Under the pieces are notes generated by a model. The model made no database searches and was not told the origin of the DNA. It saw only the letters and a program-made list of their open reading frames with translations. A stretch of 64,000 nt of DNA, from assembly GCF_008831285.2 (NCBI RefSeq), contig NC_045139.1, forward strand, positions 6,666,204 to 6,730,203. Direction: 5' to 3'. The stretch comes from Nymphaea colorata. Lineage: Eukaryota > Streptophyta > Magnoliopsida > Nymphaeales > Nymphaeaceae. The position numbers and the translations under genes were made by a program. Positions 13,441 through 25,587 of this stretch are shown here, piece after piece. Each line of letters starts with the position of its first letter. Within the stretch, counting starts at the first letter, position 1.

Positions 13441-13605
13441 ATGGCGACGCTGGGAAACTCGCGCTCTCTGATATTTGAGAAGTCCGCTTGTAGAACTCTG
13501 CAACTTCCCGGGCCTCATCCTCTGTCAGCTCTGCCGAAGAGGCCGTATCTCTTTGTTCCCCCTCACAGAGGGAGCAGAAAGGAGGACGGAGGATGGAAAC
13601 CCTGA
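13441..13605 (+). other. upstream ORF overlapping the PTAC10 start codon
   Basis: An ATG in a good plant context (AAAATGGCG) opens a 54-residue frame that ends at 13605, 13 nt inside the PTAC10 coding region and in a different frame. The PTAC10 start itself (GGAGGATGGAA) also has G at +4. If the transcript includes 13441, ribosomes starting there would bypass the main start, so the uORF would be repressive. The peptide (starting MATLGNSRSL) resembles no family I know. Confidence 0.4.
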
Positions 13606-16600
13606 CCCTCTTCTCCCCATCCTTCCCGAACCTCATCTTTAAACCCAGCGTTAAGGGGCCGTACTTCTCATTCGCCAAATTCCCATTGCATGTCGCAGGA
13701 AAGCGTCGGCTCTCGGACAGCTTCCGGCGTTTTGCCGGCGGAGGATCGTCTGATGAGTTCCCTGTAGACGACTCCTACCTGGAGAAGTTCAAGCCCAGGA
13801 GCAAGGAGACGGAGGACGAGGCGCGCCGGAGGAATTGGATGGACCGGGGCTGGGCTCCGTGGGAGGAGATCCTTACGCCCGAAGCGGAGTTCGCGAGGAA
13901 GAGCCTTGATGAGGGGGAGGAGGTGCCACTGGAGACGCCGGAGGCAATCGAGGCGTTTCGGATGCTAAGCCCGAAGTATAGGAAGAAGAAGATGGAGGAG
14001 AGCGGGCTCAGCGAGGATGAGTGGCTGAGCAAGCAGTTCGAGATCAAGGGAGAGATTCCGGAGCCGTTGAAGACAGCGTGGAACGGCCCTCTCGTGCTTC
14101 TGAAGATCCCACCAAGGGACTGGCCTCCGCCGGGGTGGAGGGTGAACAAGCGGGAGCTCGAGTTCATCCGCGAGGCGCACAAGCTGCAGTCAGTTCGGAT
14201 TGACCCGGACAACGTGGAGGCGGCCATTGATGCACAGGAGGCCAGCTTTTCTCGGTATGAGATATTCTTGAAGCAGTACAAAATATGGGTGGACGCCAAC
14301 AGGGAAAGGTTGGAGGATGAGTCTTATGAGGTTCGATTTTCTTCTTTCCTTTTCTCACACCTGCAGACACACACAAACACCACACAAGCACACACTTGTT
14401 ACGAGCTATGCTTGTGGTTACGATAGTAGCACTGCGATGTCGATAATAATGAGGATGATAAGAGAAAATCTACGTGGTAACTCAAACTAGTGGTAGAGGG
14501 GTCGCTTTTGTTGGTGTAAAAGTAGTCGTAGTAGCAGTAGTACCACCACTGGTAGTCTGGTAATAGTGATCGTTGTAGTAGCAGAAGCTGCTGTTGCTGC
14601 AGCAGCCGGAGTACCAGTAATTATGGTGGCAGTGATCATTGTTCTTCAATTCCAGTAACCATAATGATCTGTATAAACAATGGCAGTAACCATAATGATC
14701 TGTAAACAGCATTATTAGGCCAAGAAGTTTAAGCGAATGGTAGCAATTTATACTGCTAGTTCCATTTTTAGTGAATTATATGACGGTCTTCTTTGTAGTC
14801 GGTGGTGGTAAGTTTTGGTTCAGGTGGCAACTGTAGCAGCTAATGTGTGTGAGACTCCTTAAACTAATCTATTTGGAAGTACACATTTCAGTGTAGTGTC
14901 TTTGGGAATCATTCGGCGCTGATTTGTTTAGCACAAAAATGTAAAGAGCTTTGTCGTTAATCTATAAAATTTGTGTGTGTGACAAACTTTTAAGATTAGC
15001 GTGAAGAGTTATATCTGGTGTATGGTACGAACTTGACACTTCTGCATCTGGTGGCTGGCTGGAAAGCTGCTCACAGTTTTCATTTTTTTCTCTACATGAC
15101 CATCCTTTTTGTTTTTAACAACTAAGAACCAGAAAAATATAGTTTACTCGGAGTAAAACAGAAAAAAAACAGCTTCTGGACAAATGGATCCTTAATCTCA
15201 AACTTTAGCTTTGTGCAGTATGTTTGGCTGCCAAATGCTGATTTTGTATACATTCTGGAAACGGCAGCACTTGCTGTCCTGTGTTATGCATTTGTGAATT
15301 ATGATGTCTGTGTGTGTTTGCGTGGGCATGGGTATCTGTTCTTGTAGATGATTTACGTTTTTTGTCTTTTACTACTGGTTGTTCATGTTCAGGAAGATCA
15401 AGACTATTATCCTGGTAGAAGGAAAAGAGGCAAAGATTACAATGAAAACATGGTAAGTTTTCTCTTATTGTTTCATTTCTTTATATTTTTAAGTGTGTTA
15501 TCCCATCTTTTCATCAGGCTGCTTGAAGATTAATATGTTTTTCTTTTTCTTGCATGATCATTCTTGATCGGCCAAACTCTCTCACCAGCATGAGCTTCCG
15601 TTTCTGTATCCAGGACAGGTACTTTGTTTAGCATGTTACATTTAGTATTAGAATACTGCGCTCTTAATTGTGTGACTGGATCACAAGTTAAGTAGCAAAT
15701 CATAAATTTTGATTTGATTATTACTTGATCAATTGCTCCATCAATTTTGACTAAATTGTAAATATGACTTTGTAAAACTGAATGAAGATGCATTTGAATA
15801 TCTACCTAATGGGTCCACCAATGCTTGGAAGAACATGCAAAATACATGGTGTGAGTATTTAAAATTGTCTTTGGGCCCTCAAAGTCTTGTAGAAATGCCA
15901 AAGGATATTCTCCCTTACATCTTAGTTGATGCCATTATAACACAATGGTTTGCTGGCTCTCATTCATGAGTTTTCTTGACTAATATTGTCATTAGCATCT
16001 GCCCTCTTCTTGGCAATTTTCTCAGCCATTAATTTTTTTGTGGGCCTCCAGGCTCCAACTAGCTGCGTTCAAAGTATTCTTAAATGATTGTAATTTATCT
16101 ATTACATTTTTTACAGATTTGTGCAGGAAAAGTGTCTAGCATACACCTCTATCAAGGAGCATTTGTTGACATTGGCTGTGTGCATGATGGGTAAACTTTT
16201 GATCATCACTTTTGAAATGGATTTTGTAAAACTTTAGGTGTGTTGTAATACGTCACATGCTTGTAAATGCTAATAACCGTTGGCCCTGGAAGGACTACTA
16301 ATATGCATAGGTATAAGCAACAAGTAATTGCTCATTCTAGCAGTAACAAATTCGTCTTTTTGCAAAAAGATGTAGAAATATCTTCAGTAAAAAAATTTCA
16401 CCGAATGGCATATATTGCTTATCATGGCGTGCCACTTCCTCTGTTATAACTGGCTCAGTGCCATTAGTTATGAAGGTCTCTCTTCCTTGCTTTGTTAGAC
16501 CTGTTTAAGTCCCTGTTCTTCCCAGATAACTGTTGCTATTGTTAGAGATATGACATTATCTTTGGTGGTCTTGCTTTAGGGCTTATCTGTGGCGGAGACA

Positions 16601-19600
16601 AGTGTGGGCTGATGTTGGCCATTGCCCACACCAGTATACAGAAATGGCTTTATTTATACATTAAGTCCTTAACCAATTTTATTTATTTATATATGAGTGT
16701 CCCTTCAAGTTTAAAATATGTACCAGTAGTGCCCCTTCAGGCAGAAATTTTCTGGCTCCGCCATTGGGGTTTGTCCTTTTTGATTGGAAAGTAACCTTCC
16801 AAAAGGTTCATATTATACAAAAATTTCCTGCACTGTGTGTATTTTTGCGTTTGCTTACTGGATTTCATTGCTTAATGGAAATCTTCTGTCTGCCTTTTTC
16901 AGTTGGGTTCCCATAAAGGGAAATGACTGGTATTGGATACGTCATCATATACAAGTGGGCATGAATGTCATTGTTGAAATCCTGGTGAGTGATTTTTCTG
17001 TTGGGTTTCTTTGTTACTCCAGATACACATTAGTTGTTCGTTCAATGCCATGCGTTTCTGACTTCTTGCCTTAACCTATGATCCGATGGAAATGCATTTG
17101 ATTCTAGCTTGCAGTTGTATCCTTTTTTGAATAGTATTGTCCAATTTCCAAATATAAATTCAGTACAACGAGTGAAGCCCTCATTGGGCAAAGCTATTGT
17201 TTTTTTGTTAGTTATAGTTTAGTTTAAGCAGCATGATTTCAATTTATATTGAACGAAGCATCACATGTTGCTTTTTAAGGGTTGAACTGTGAAGTTGCAT
17301 CTGGTTTAGCTCCACACAGGCTAACTTTAGACCTTTCTCAGCTTTTGAAGGCTAAATTAGCTTGTGATGTCAGATGTTTGCATGAACAGAAGCATCTTAG
17401 ATTTCCTTGTAAACTTGCTTAATTAATGCCTTCCCCTAGAGCCAGATGCTGGGTACATTTCAAATTCAATGTACTAAAAATGGTTAGTGATCTACTAAGG
17501 GAAAATAATTACATGACTACAGGATTGCTATTCCATGCAGACTGAAATATGTGATGATTTCATCAGATTGCATGTTTAACATTGCTAGTTATCAGCCATA
17601 AGTATATCAAATATAGTTCTTGTTGATTTCTCTACATTTCCTAGTTTTTTTTTTTTTGCTTCCTTATGGACATGCCTGGGTGAAGTGTCAATTTCTATTT
17701 TGTGTCATGCTAATAACTTGAGGGCAAACAAATTATTTCTTATGCAATGATGTAGTACCTGGCTGGAATTGTATATGTTTGGATTTTGGAATGTATATGC
17801 AAGATTGCCCAGAATGTCAGTTGGTAAATTGTTTTTAGAAAGACTTGGTAGCCTTAAATGCAGCACAAAATAAAACTGTGTCTGTGGGGAAACATGTTGG
17901 ACTTGAATATGAGGATTTGCCTGATAGTCTTCTCCATATCTGTATTTTGTGACTATGTTTTATATATTGATGCTAATTTGGCAGGCAAAGCGTGATCCAT
18001 ACCGGTATCGTTTCCCAATCGAATTGCGCTTTGTTCATCCAAATATTGATTATCTTATGTATGTGCTGAAAACTCTCACTCTTTCCATCCATATTTTACA
18101 TTTGATACTTACTCATTTTGTGTTGTATTTTCAGCTTTAACAGATTTGAATTTCCCCCAATATTCCATCGTGATGAAGATACAAATCCTGATGCCTTATT
18201 GGTGAGTATTGTTCAGAATGTCTTTGATTGTGTGTGCATGTGTAGGACCCTGTATATGCATTTGCCTTTATGAATGAATTTTTTTTCCATCTTCAATGTG
18301 GCAGTCGCTGCTTGCTACTCTATTCTGAGTATAAGATTAACAAGTCAGTTGTCAGGTCATCCAAAACTTATCATTGATATCTTATTGAAATGCTTTCAAG
18401 AAGCTGTCATTGGCTCCATTTCGGTGCATTTTATGCATCTGTAATAATACTGGATGCTTATATGCAATAAAGAGTATAGTCACCAATATCTCCCATTCCT
18501 CAATATTTGGAAATGTGTCAATAATATGAGCATTGTAAAATGATCAGTTAATATTGGAAAAATGGTGTTAGCATTTGTAGTATAAAAGAGAATTATATAT
18601 TTAATAATGTCATGATATTATTGGAATACTAGCACAATAAAATGATAAACATATACTGTTAAGTTTCTTTATTTTAATTTTTTCTTTTTGGTATTTTTGG
18701 CAGACTATTCAGTTTTATTTGTTTTATTTTAGGAAAATTCTATGATTATCTCATTATTTTTTGCAAGGAAACTGCTGAAAAGCATATTTTTTTGTACTTT
18801 ACAAAAATTTGAGATTTTCTGGAAGAAACCCCGCAGTTTACAAAAAGATTTTTATGAAAAACCTTGCCAAGTAATTTCCTAGAACAATTGCATTGGCTAT
18901 ATTGAAGAGTACAGGAAAGGTAGTAGGATATCTAGAAACTTTGGCACTCCCCGCACTCCCCTGCTCGAGCTTAGTGGTGTAGGCGCAATTTATATATATC
19001 TTGTGTTAGAGACTTCATAAAGATGAATGTGGCATTAGGAAAGCTGTTTGTTAAGTTGATTAGGGCACAACTTAGAGCTCACGAGTTGATTCTAATAGCT
19101 ATACAAAAACCTATACATCTCTATCAGCAAATGCAATCTTTAATGATTCAGCAATCTTGACAGGACTGTGTTCCTTGGTGTTTGTTTCATAGGTGTCCTA
19201 TGCCATAATAACGTTTAAACTGCCTCTGCCTGCTCCGGTACTTCTTCTCAATTATAGCCTTTACTACTGAGCTCATAGCCAGTAGCAGGCTAGCAGCTAG
19301 AAGTAGACTTGGAAATGCATACTTAGGAGTTGGGACACAAATGAATTCTTCACGTATGCTTCTAGTTTTGGATCCTTTGTCTCTTCAAATCGAGCGACAT
19401 ACATAGCATCAGATTAATGAAATCTCATTCTAGGACCTAGTCATCATTACTTGGTTAATCATAAGTTGATACACTCCGCACAGCAGTTCTCAGACTAGGT
19501 TTTCTGAAAAGCAATATCTAGATAAATCTAATCTGTGCTTCCTAACCAAATGAATGAAATTCTCCGTCTTGTCTCGGTGAATATATCTAAATGAATTAGA

Positions 19601-22600
19601 TTTTACCCATTTGAATGGTATAAATTATGGCGATCTGTATCATTGTTATAGGCTATGTCACATAGGTGCAGGGTGTGGGTGCCGGAGCGGCACATCTCAA
19701 AAAATTTAGGTGTGGCAGTGCGGCAAGGGTATTTTTTTTTTATTATTATTATTTTATATATATATAAATGTCAAACTAACAAACATGAACCTGTTCATGC
19801 CAAGTACATCCAAGTAGTACTAAAAGGAAAAGAAGAGAATAGAAGAGTAAAATGAGCTGCAGGCTGCAGTTGTCTCACAGTTGCTAAGTATGACCAGCAA
19901 TATTAATGTCCCACTTCCCTCTTTTTTCTTCATTTTAACTTCTATATATGTATGTGCATGTGTGTGTACGGCCATACCCCCGCACCCAAGTTTTTTAAAA
20001 ATGGTCCGTACTCGTACCTGCACCGACACCCGTACCCGTACCTATGTGACATAGTTGTACGGCAATTTGATCAAAGGAAATAAGAGAAGATTTTATTGCA
20101 TCTGAAAAAGTTCTGCTCGAAGGTCCATTGTTTCGACCTCAGAGAAACAATCAAGTGTAAGAAAAAGAAATCAAAATTTCTATGAGATGAAGCTACCCAT
20201 GGTCCCAAATTTTCCCACGATGCTCAGCAGAAGCAACATAATCAATAATTCTTTTTAGCAGAAAGTTAGGAAGGGACAAGAGGATTTGACCTGATCTCGT
20301 CGAAGATAAGGACCCCAGTGGAGGGAGAAGACAGAGAGAAAGGAGTGGATGCGGCCGGTGGAGGGAGAAGACGTAGAGAGAGCAGTGGATGCCGCTGGTG
20401 GAGGGAGAAGACAGAGAGAGAGCAGCAGATGCCGCCGGTGGAGGTAGAAGAGAGAGAGAGCAGCGGACGCCAGGCGGAGAGGATGCTGTCGGTGGAGGTA
20501 GAAGACGGAGAGAGAGCAGCGGGAAGGGCACGATCGATGGTTCCCTAAATCGAGTGTTACATAAATAAAAATAAATAAAAAAAAACCAAAAAATGGACCA
20601 ACATGTCCATGACGCGGTTTGACCGTACATGACTCACGTTTGACGCGAGTCAGGTGCGCATCCAGACTTGACGAAAATAGTCGGGTGCGGCTGACTGCAC
20701 CCTACTCACCTTGACTATGTATGGGATTGCACCCGCACCCGAGTCGCGTCGATGCAGGTGCGTCACCAAAAACACAACACCCATGTGACTTAGGTTATAG
20801 GTGTCAAGAGCCCTTCCATCCACTAATGGCAAGTGGGATTCGGAGTCCCGCATATCCATCTATAGGCATTCTTGTTGTAGCTATTTCAACAATCATGGTT
20901 TCTTAACTTTTATAAAGCCTCAGGGTAGATATTGATGATAGCAGCCAAGTTATGATGAGTTGTCCATTGAAATGCAATCTTTGGTTTCTGCTGTCCATGT
21001 TATGTCCTTTGTTCCCAATGGAGCATTGGTGAGTTCAAAATGTATGTTAAAAGAAAAGTGATACCTATTTGTGGTGGTAAATCTACTTGGTGATCAAGAT
21101 CCAACCATATTTTGTATCTTTTCTGGGTTTGTACCCTTGCATTCTCCAAAATAGGAAACAACAGGAGGGCATTCAAATATTAATGAAGGCCACCAAATTC
21201 TGGTATCCATGAAAATGCAGGTAAAATTAACTTACAAGCTATAAAATGCACGGGGTGACATTCATTGTACAAAGGTCAAAATGACTGTCAACCTCATTTA
21301 TGTGCTGTAGATATGGAAGTCTGCTAAGTGAGCTAAATTTACATGTCTGGCTTCCTTCTTTTCCTCCATTTTTTTGTGAAAGCAGTTTTACTGGAAGTAA
21401 ATTGTGTACTTTTTTCTCTTGTTTCTTTTAAGGGATAATACATGTTGAACTTTGTCCTCTATTTCCTGATAATTATTTATCTTGGTTTCTCTTCTGCAGC
21501 GTGATTCTGGGAGATCTCCAATGCCAAGAAGAAGGCAGTTGGAGAAAATTGAGGAGCAACCTCTACTGTCTGATCATCCTTACGTAGATAAGGTAAGATC
21601 AGTGTCACAAATGTCGTTTTAGGGTTTCTACCGGCGAGATTTTTCTTGGGGTTTTAACGGCAAAGTTGTTTTTGTCGGGAAAATTTTGGGAAAAACTCAG
21701 AAAATTTTAAAAATAAAAAAATAGGTATAAATGAAATAAATGAGAAACTAATAAGAAAACATGAATAAAACTATATAAAAGTGATAGGAATGTTTTAATG
21801 ATAATAAAAATGATGAAAATAATTTAGTTTAAGTTTATTTTTAAATCCATGATAATATCAATGCTAAAAAATAGAAAAAATGAAAACATCGGGAAAAAAA
21901 ATGCGATAATAACGCGATAAAAATTTTCCCCTTTTTTTCAAAATATCACGATTTTTTCCAATTTTTTGTTTTCCTGATTTTTGATGTTAATATCGCGATA
22001 CTTTCAAAAATATCACGCTATCTGTGACCGTAAGACACAAGTCTTCTGCCAGACTTCCTTTTTTCAGTTACATGGATTGCCTTGCAAGAGAAGCCTATGG
22101 GAGGTATTGAATTTACAGTTTTTTTACTTGGTTCAAAATTTTCTCAATCTTGTGAACAAAAGGACATTATTCCTGGCTGAATAAATGTAAAGCTGACATG
22201 GTGGCTGATATAGTTACTTTATCTGATAAAAAGTACCTATATTGTATTTGTAAAGGAATATCTGGTCATTATGCTTTGCTGGAGACTAATGGTTGCTAAA
22301 GAGGGACTGTTGTGCAGAAGGAGAGGAAAATATTTTAGACCTCCATAATCCAGCTACATATATAACTATCGCCTCAGGATTTAGGTTTTTCTTACTTTAT
22401 TGACCATGCCTCTTTTAATTTTTACTTATACAGAAAAATATTGAACATATTATTAGTTAAATCTGGGGCTTCTGCCATTTCAATTTCCTGTGTCATTGTG
22501 ATCTGAGTTGCTTTAGTTATCTAGGCAAAAACACTTTCATCAAATGGAGAAAATAATCAATTCCACATATTTTAATTATGTTTAATCACAAACTATAATT

Positions 22601-25587
22601 ATACTTTTCACATTTATGAAATGTTACACAATATGGCACTTTGTTCTTTGAAACTATTGTCTTTCTGTATTCCATTATGCTCGTTAGCAGTTACTCCCTA
22701 ATGCATCTTGGAGTCGCTTGTTATTCAGTTTGATCAAAGAAATATGCAACATAAAGCTCCATATTCACGATTGTTTTCACCTTCAGTGGCTCCTGAAATT
22801 TGGAACCAGACATTTTGTGATGTTCTTTTTCATGGTTGCAGAATTTTGCTAGACACAATGATTCAAGTGCTAATTTTGGTGTTAAGTGTCCATGATTTTT
22901 ATTTTCTATGCAGATATGGCAGCTCCATGTCTCTGAACAGATGATTCTAGATGATGAGGAAGAGAATCCTGACGAGTATAAAAACGCTAATGATGTGTCT
23001 GAATTGATGGATGCTGATTCTGCTAATGATGAAGAATCCATTGAATACACACAGAGATATTTCAAGAAGGCTTTACTTCCACATGTAATCATGGTAATGA
23101 GAAATTTCAAGAGTTCATGTTTTACTGCTTCTGAAATATTTGAAGAAGGCTTTACTTCCACATGTATCATGGTAATAAGAAAATTCTAGAGTTCATGTCT
23201 TACTACTTTTTTGAATTATTATCTGATATATGACAATCATAATTCTTGCAGAAAACAAATGTGAAGGAACTTGATATGAAATCTGCCTGTGCTGAAAGGC
23301 AGGTAAAAGTGTCACCAACAACTTCTGTTTAGCATGTCACCATTTGGTGGATTACCAATATTTTCCTGATTTTAGTTTCAGCAGGATTCTTTTTCCATAT
23401 AATCTATGCATGTTACATTTGAAGCTATGTGATGTCTTCACTCAAGCGAATCACTTTAACATGTTCTTTCACATATAAACAGAAACAAGGCCGCACAACT
23501 TAAAACATCGTGTACGAAGAAGTCATGTTGCAAAGTTTGAAATATTTCCTTTTATGTCTCATAAGTCCAGAATTTGGACAAATATCCTGTGAAGGCATGG
23601 GTCTATGAAGAGCTTTGTCATATTTGGACTTAGGACCTTGAAGCAAGAGTGACTGATGCAGTGTTTCCAGGCTATCATGTTATTATATTATTTTTTTATC
23701 AAATTACCATGTTATGTGGTTGCCTCTAAATGGCCAATGTACTTGTATTGAACTTTTACTCAACACATATTGTGAAACCTATGCCTCTCTCAAGCTCCAT
23801 TTGTATTTATTGGACTTAAGTCAAAGAAGGCAAGGATGGAGCCAACACATTGTGCCATGCTTTGGAGGTGCAGAGAGATGTATGAATGTGCTGCCCAATC
23901 TGATTCTGTTTTATCACTTGCAGACATTGATTATCATCATTCACTATGTTGAATCTAAAGGTTTATATATGGAGTGTAAATAGGTTCCACACGTTTTTCA
24001 CATTCTCTTGTCTTTTGCTGTTTAAATAATTTGCTTTTTCTTTTTCAACCCAGCTTAATAATAAATTAAAGAAGGAAGCTGAGGAAAGAGGAGAAGAGTT
24101 TAAGGTAACAAAATTGCACAGAAACATTGAGATGGACGAGTATGATTTTATCCACTGGCGGAGATCTTTGGAGGAGAGGGAAGCACTTATCAGGGATATA
24201 AGCTGGTATTCTCTTTTATCTTTTATTTAATATGTGGATCCTACTCCAGCATGCTGTATATACGCTTATTCTTGTCTAATTTACTATTTCTATAATCTTC
24301 CTTAGAAATATTAATTATTTATGGCTATATTCTTCTACAAACTGCTAATAATCTGCAAGTGAGGTGTTTGCTTATTGCACAATATTTCTGGAGCTAATCT
24401 GCAAGCAGGGCTGTTTGCTATATCTTGCAACATAACCTCTTGGAAGTATGTTGTAAGCACCTTTCGTGAACTATTAGCAAAACATAGTCTGGGGGCAATA
24501 TTTAAGTTTTTAATAGGCTATAATGTTCAATTGTTCAATAAACTGCTTCTATGGCTTAAGCAATCATACACTCGTTGACAAGTGTTAGATAAATAGTACA
24601 GTCACAAGAACTTGTAGTTCAAATGCTTCAAATAGTTTTGAGGATATTCATTGAAGTACTTCAGTTGTCTTACACTCTTATCAAGTGACTTGCAGTTAGT
24701 TGGTCGAGTATTTTGCCTAGTTGGAAGCCCAAGGTTCCACCGCCCTTAGAAATCCAGCTAGTCATCCATTTATTAGCATAATCTGTCAAATGTCCATAAA
24801 GGTTCTATGCACCTGGCAAGGTGGGTCAGTCCAAGATGTCCAATATGAAGGCACTGAGGAGCTTGGCACATGGGGTGAGTGTTCCTTGTTGCAAGGCTAG
24901 AGTGGTAAGACTTTCTCGTTGAAGGGTGCCATGGACGATGGTTTCCCTATTGAAAAAGTAGTTTTAAAAAAGTAATAACTTGCTCGATTATGATTTTTGA
25001 ATTATGAAAATACTGAACTCATATACTGATACGAAAGGGAAGTTCCCAATCACATTGAAAACCACTATGAGCATAGTGGATGTCTAAGCATTAGCTCATG
25101 CAGCCTTGTGCTTTTTGCAACTTGTCCGTATCTCTCTTTCTTGGTGATCTGATTTACATAGTGATTTCTATGGTAATATTTCTCTTGTTTCTTCAGTCGG
25201 CGAGCACTTGGCCTTCCCCTAGAGGAGCCAGAAAGATACAAGGATGACAGTTACTTTGGAAAAGACCATTATGACCCTTCAAACCCATTATATCGCTATG
25301 ATTACTGGGGAGAACCCAAAAACTCTGAGAAGAGCAAACAAGAGAGGGAAACTGATCTCCATAACAAGTCAATAATTGGCAAAGGGACGGTATGGTATGA
25401 GATGTCATACGAAGATGCAATTAAACAGCAGATGCAGCGGCAAGCCGGAGCTCATAAAATGAAAGAGGATGATGAACAAGACGAAGAGTATTCAAATTCA
25501 GGCAACTCAAGTTCAAACACATCACAGCCAATTGTTAATGGAACTGAGTCAACCCACATGTCGGATGACGGGTTATTTGGACAATAA
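13593..25587 (+). CDS. PTAC10: PTAC10/PAP3, S1-domain plastid transcriptionally active chromosome protein
   Basis: Chloroplast protein associated with the plastid-encoded RNA polymerase (PEP); Arabidopsis mutants of the family are albino with low PEP transcription. Twelve exons: 13593-14330, 15393-15452, 15589-15618, 16117-16190, 16903-16984, 17985-18058, 18135-18201, 21500-21592, 22914-23093, 23252-23302, 24054-24205, 25197-25587. All junction phases close, giving 663 aa, close to the roughly 668 aa of the Arabidopsis protein. Residues 1 to about 50 are Ser/Phe/Arg-rich, like a chloroplast transit peptide. Then follow SSDEFPVDDSYLEKF, a conserved block with RRNWMDRGWAPWEEILTPEA, the YPGRRKRGKDY segment, an S1 RNA-binding domain at about 277-330 (GKVSSIHLYQGAFVDIG, then WVPIKGNDWYWIRHHI), an acidic region, and the conserved RNIEMDEYDF and YDYWGEPKNSE blocks. 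The start chosen gives the transit peptide. Exon 1 is GC-rich, later exons AT-rich. Introns 7 (3.3 kb) and 8 (1.3 kb) carry transposon insertions, and exon 9 has a duplicated donor site. Confidence 0.95.
14337..14712. repeat. low-complexity and short repeats in PTAC10 intron 1
   Basis: A CA-rich stretch (about 14355-14398) is followed by a GTAGTA/GCAGTAG trinucleotide-like region (about 14505-14625). A tandem pair of the 22-bp CAGTAACCATAATGATCTGT segment follows near 14654 and 14683. No coding signal is seen here. Confidence 0.6.
16575..16770. mobile_element. short transposon remnant in PTAC10 intron 4
   Basis: The segment is bounded by GTGGCGGAG on the left and CTGGCTCCGCCA on the right, which are inverted relative to each other. 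The GGCGGAGCCAGAAA-type end is often seen at ends of plant repeats. No target-site duplication was identified, so the boundaries are approximate. Confidence 0.35.
19653..20793. mobile_element. non-autonomous TIR transposon, copy A (8-bp TSD GTTATAGG)
   Basis: The left end begins CTATGTCACATAGGTGC and the right end, read on the other strand, begins CTAAGTCACATGGGTG. The element is flanked on both sides by the identical octamer GTTATAGG (19645-19652 and 20794-20801). An 8-bp duplication fits the hAT superfamily, although the terminal bases are not the usual CAGGG. It lies in PTAC10 intron 7 and encodes no transposase. An inverted second copy of the left end finishes at 20054, so the first 402 bp look like a mini-element of their own. 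The ends match copy B at 53876-55082 but the interior does not. Confidence 0.75.
20315..20525. repeat. ~40-bp GA-rich minisatellite, about 5 units
   Basis: About five imperfect units, each containing GGTGGAGGGAGAAGACAGAG followed by GAGCAGYGGATGCCG-like sequence, lie inside transposon copy A. Later units vary in length. The minus-strand reading frame across it (Leu/Ser/Pro-rich) follows the repeat and is not called as a gene. Confidence 0.8.
21612..22040. mobile_element. AT-rich MITE-like repeat in PTAC10 intron 8
   Basis: A very AT-rich block begins GTCACAAATGTCG, continues with a TTTTTCTTGGGG segment and GAGAAACTAATAA, and ends with a TATCACG-type region and ATCTGTGACC. The same order of motifs occurs at 57885-58195 in an intron of the bromodomain gene. 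The ends (GTCACAAAT and ATCTGTGAC) are imperfect inverted repeats. No clear target-site duplication could be set. Confidence 0.5.
23057..23213 (+). repeat. 79-bp tandem duplication covering the exon 9 donor site of PTAC10
   Basis: Copy 1 (23057-23135) contains the last 37 nt of exon 9, the donor ATG|GTAATG and the first part of the intron. Copy 2 (23136-23213) repeats it with a few changes, including a second ATG|GTAATA. Because copy 2 has lost one A, the second donor is in the same phase as the first. Confidence 0.88.

Noticed and set aside
20193-20630. 145-codon minus-strand frame, Leu/Ser/Pro-rich
   Set aside because: It follows the GA-rich minisatellite inside transposon copy A.
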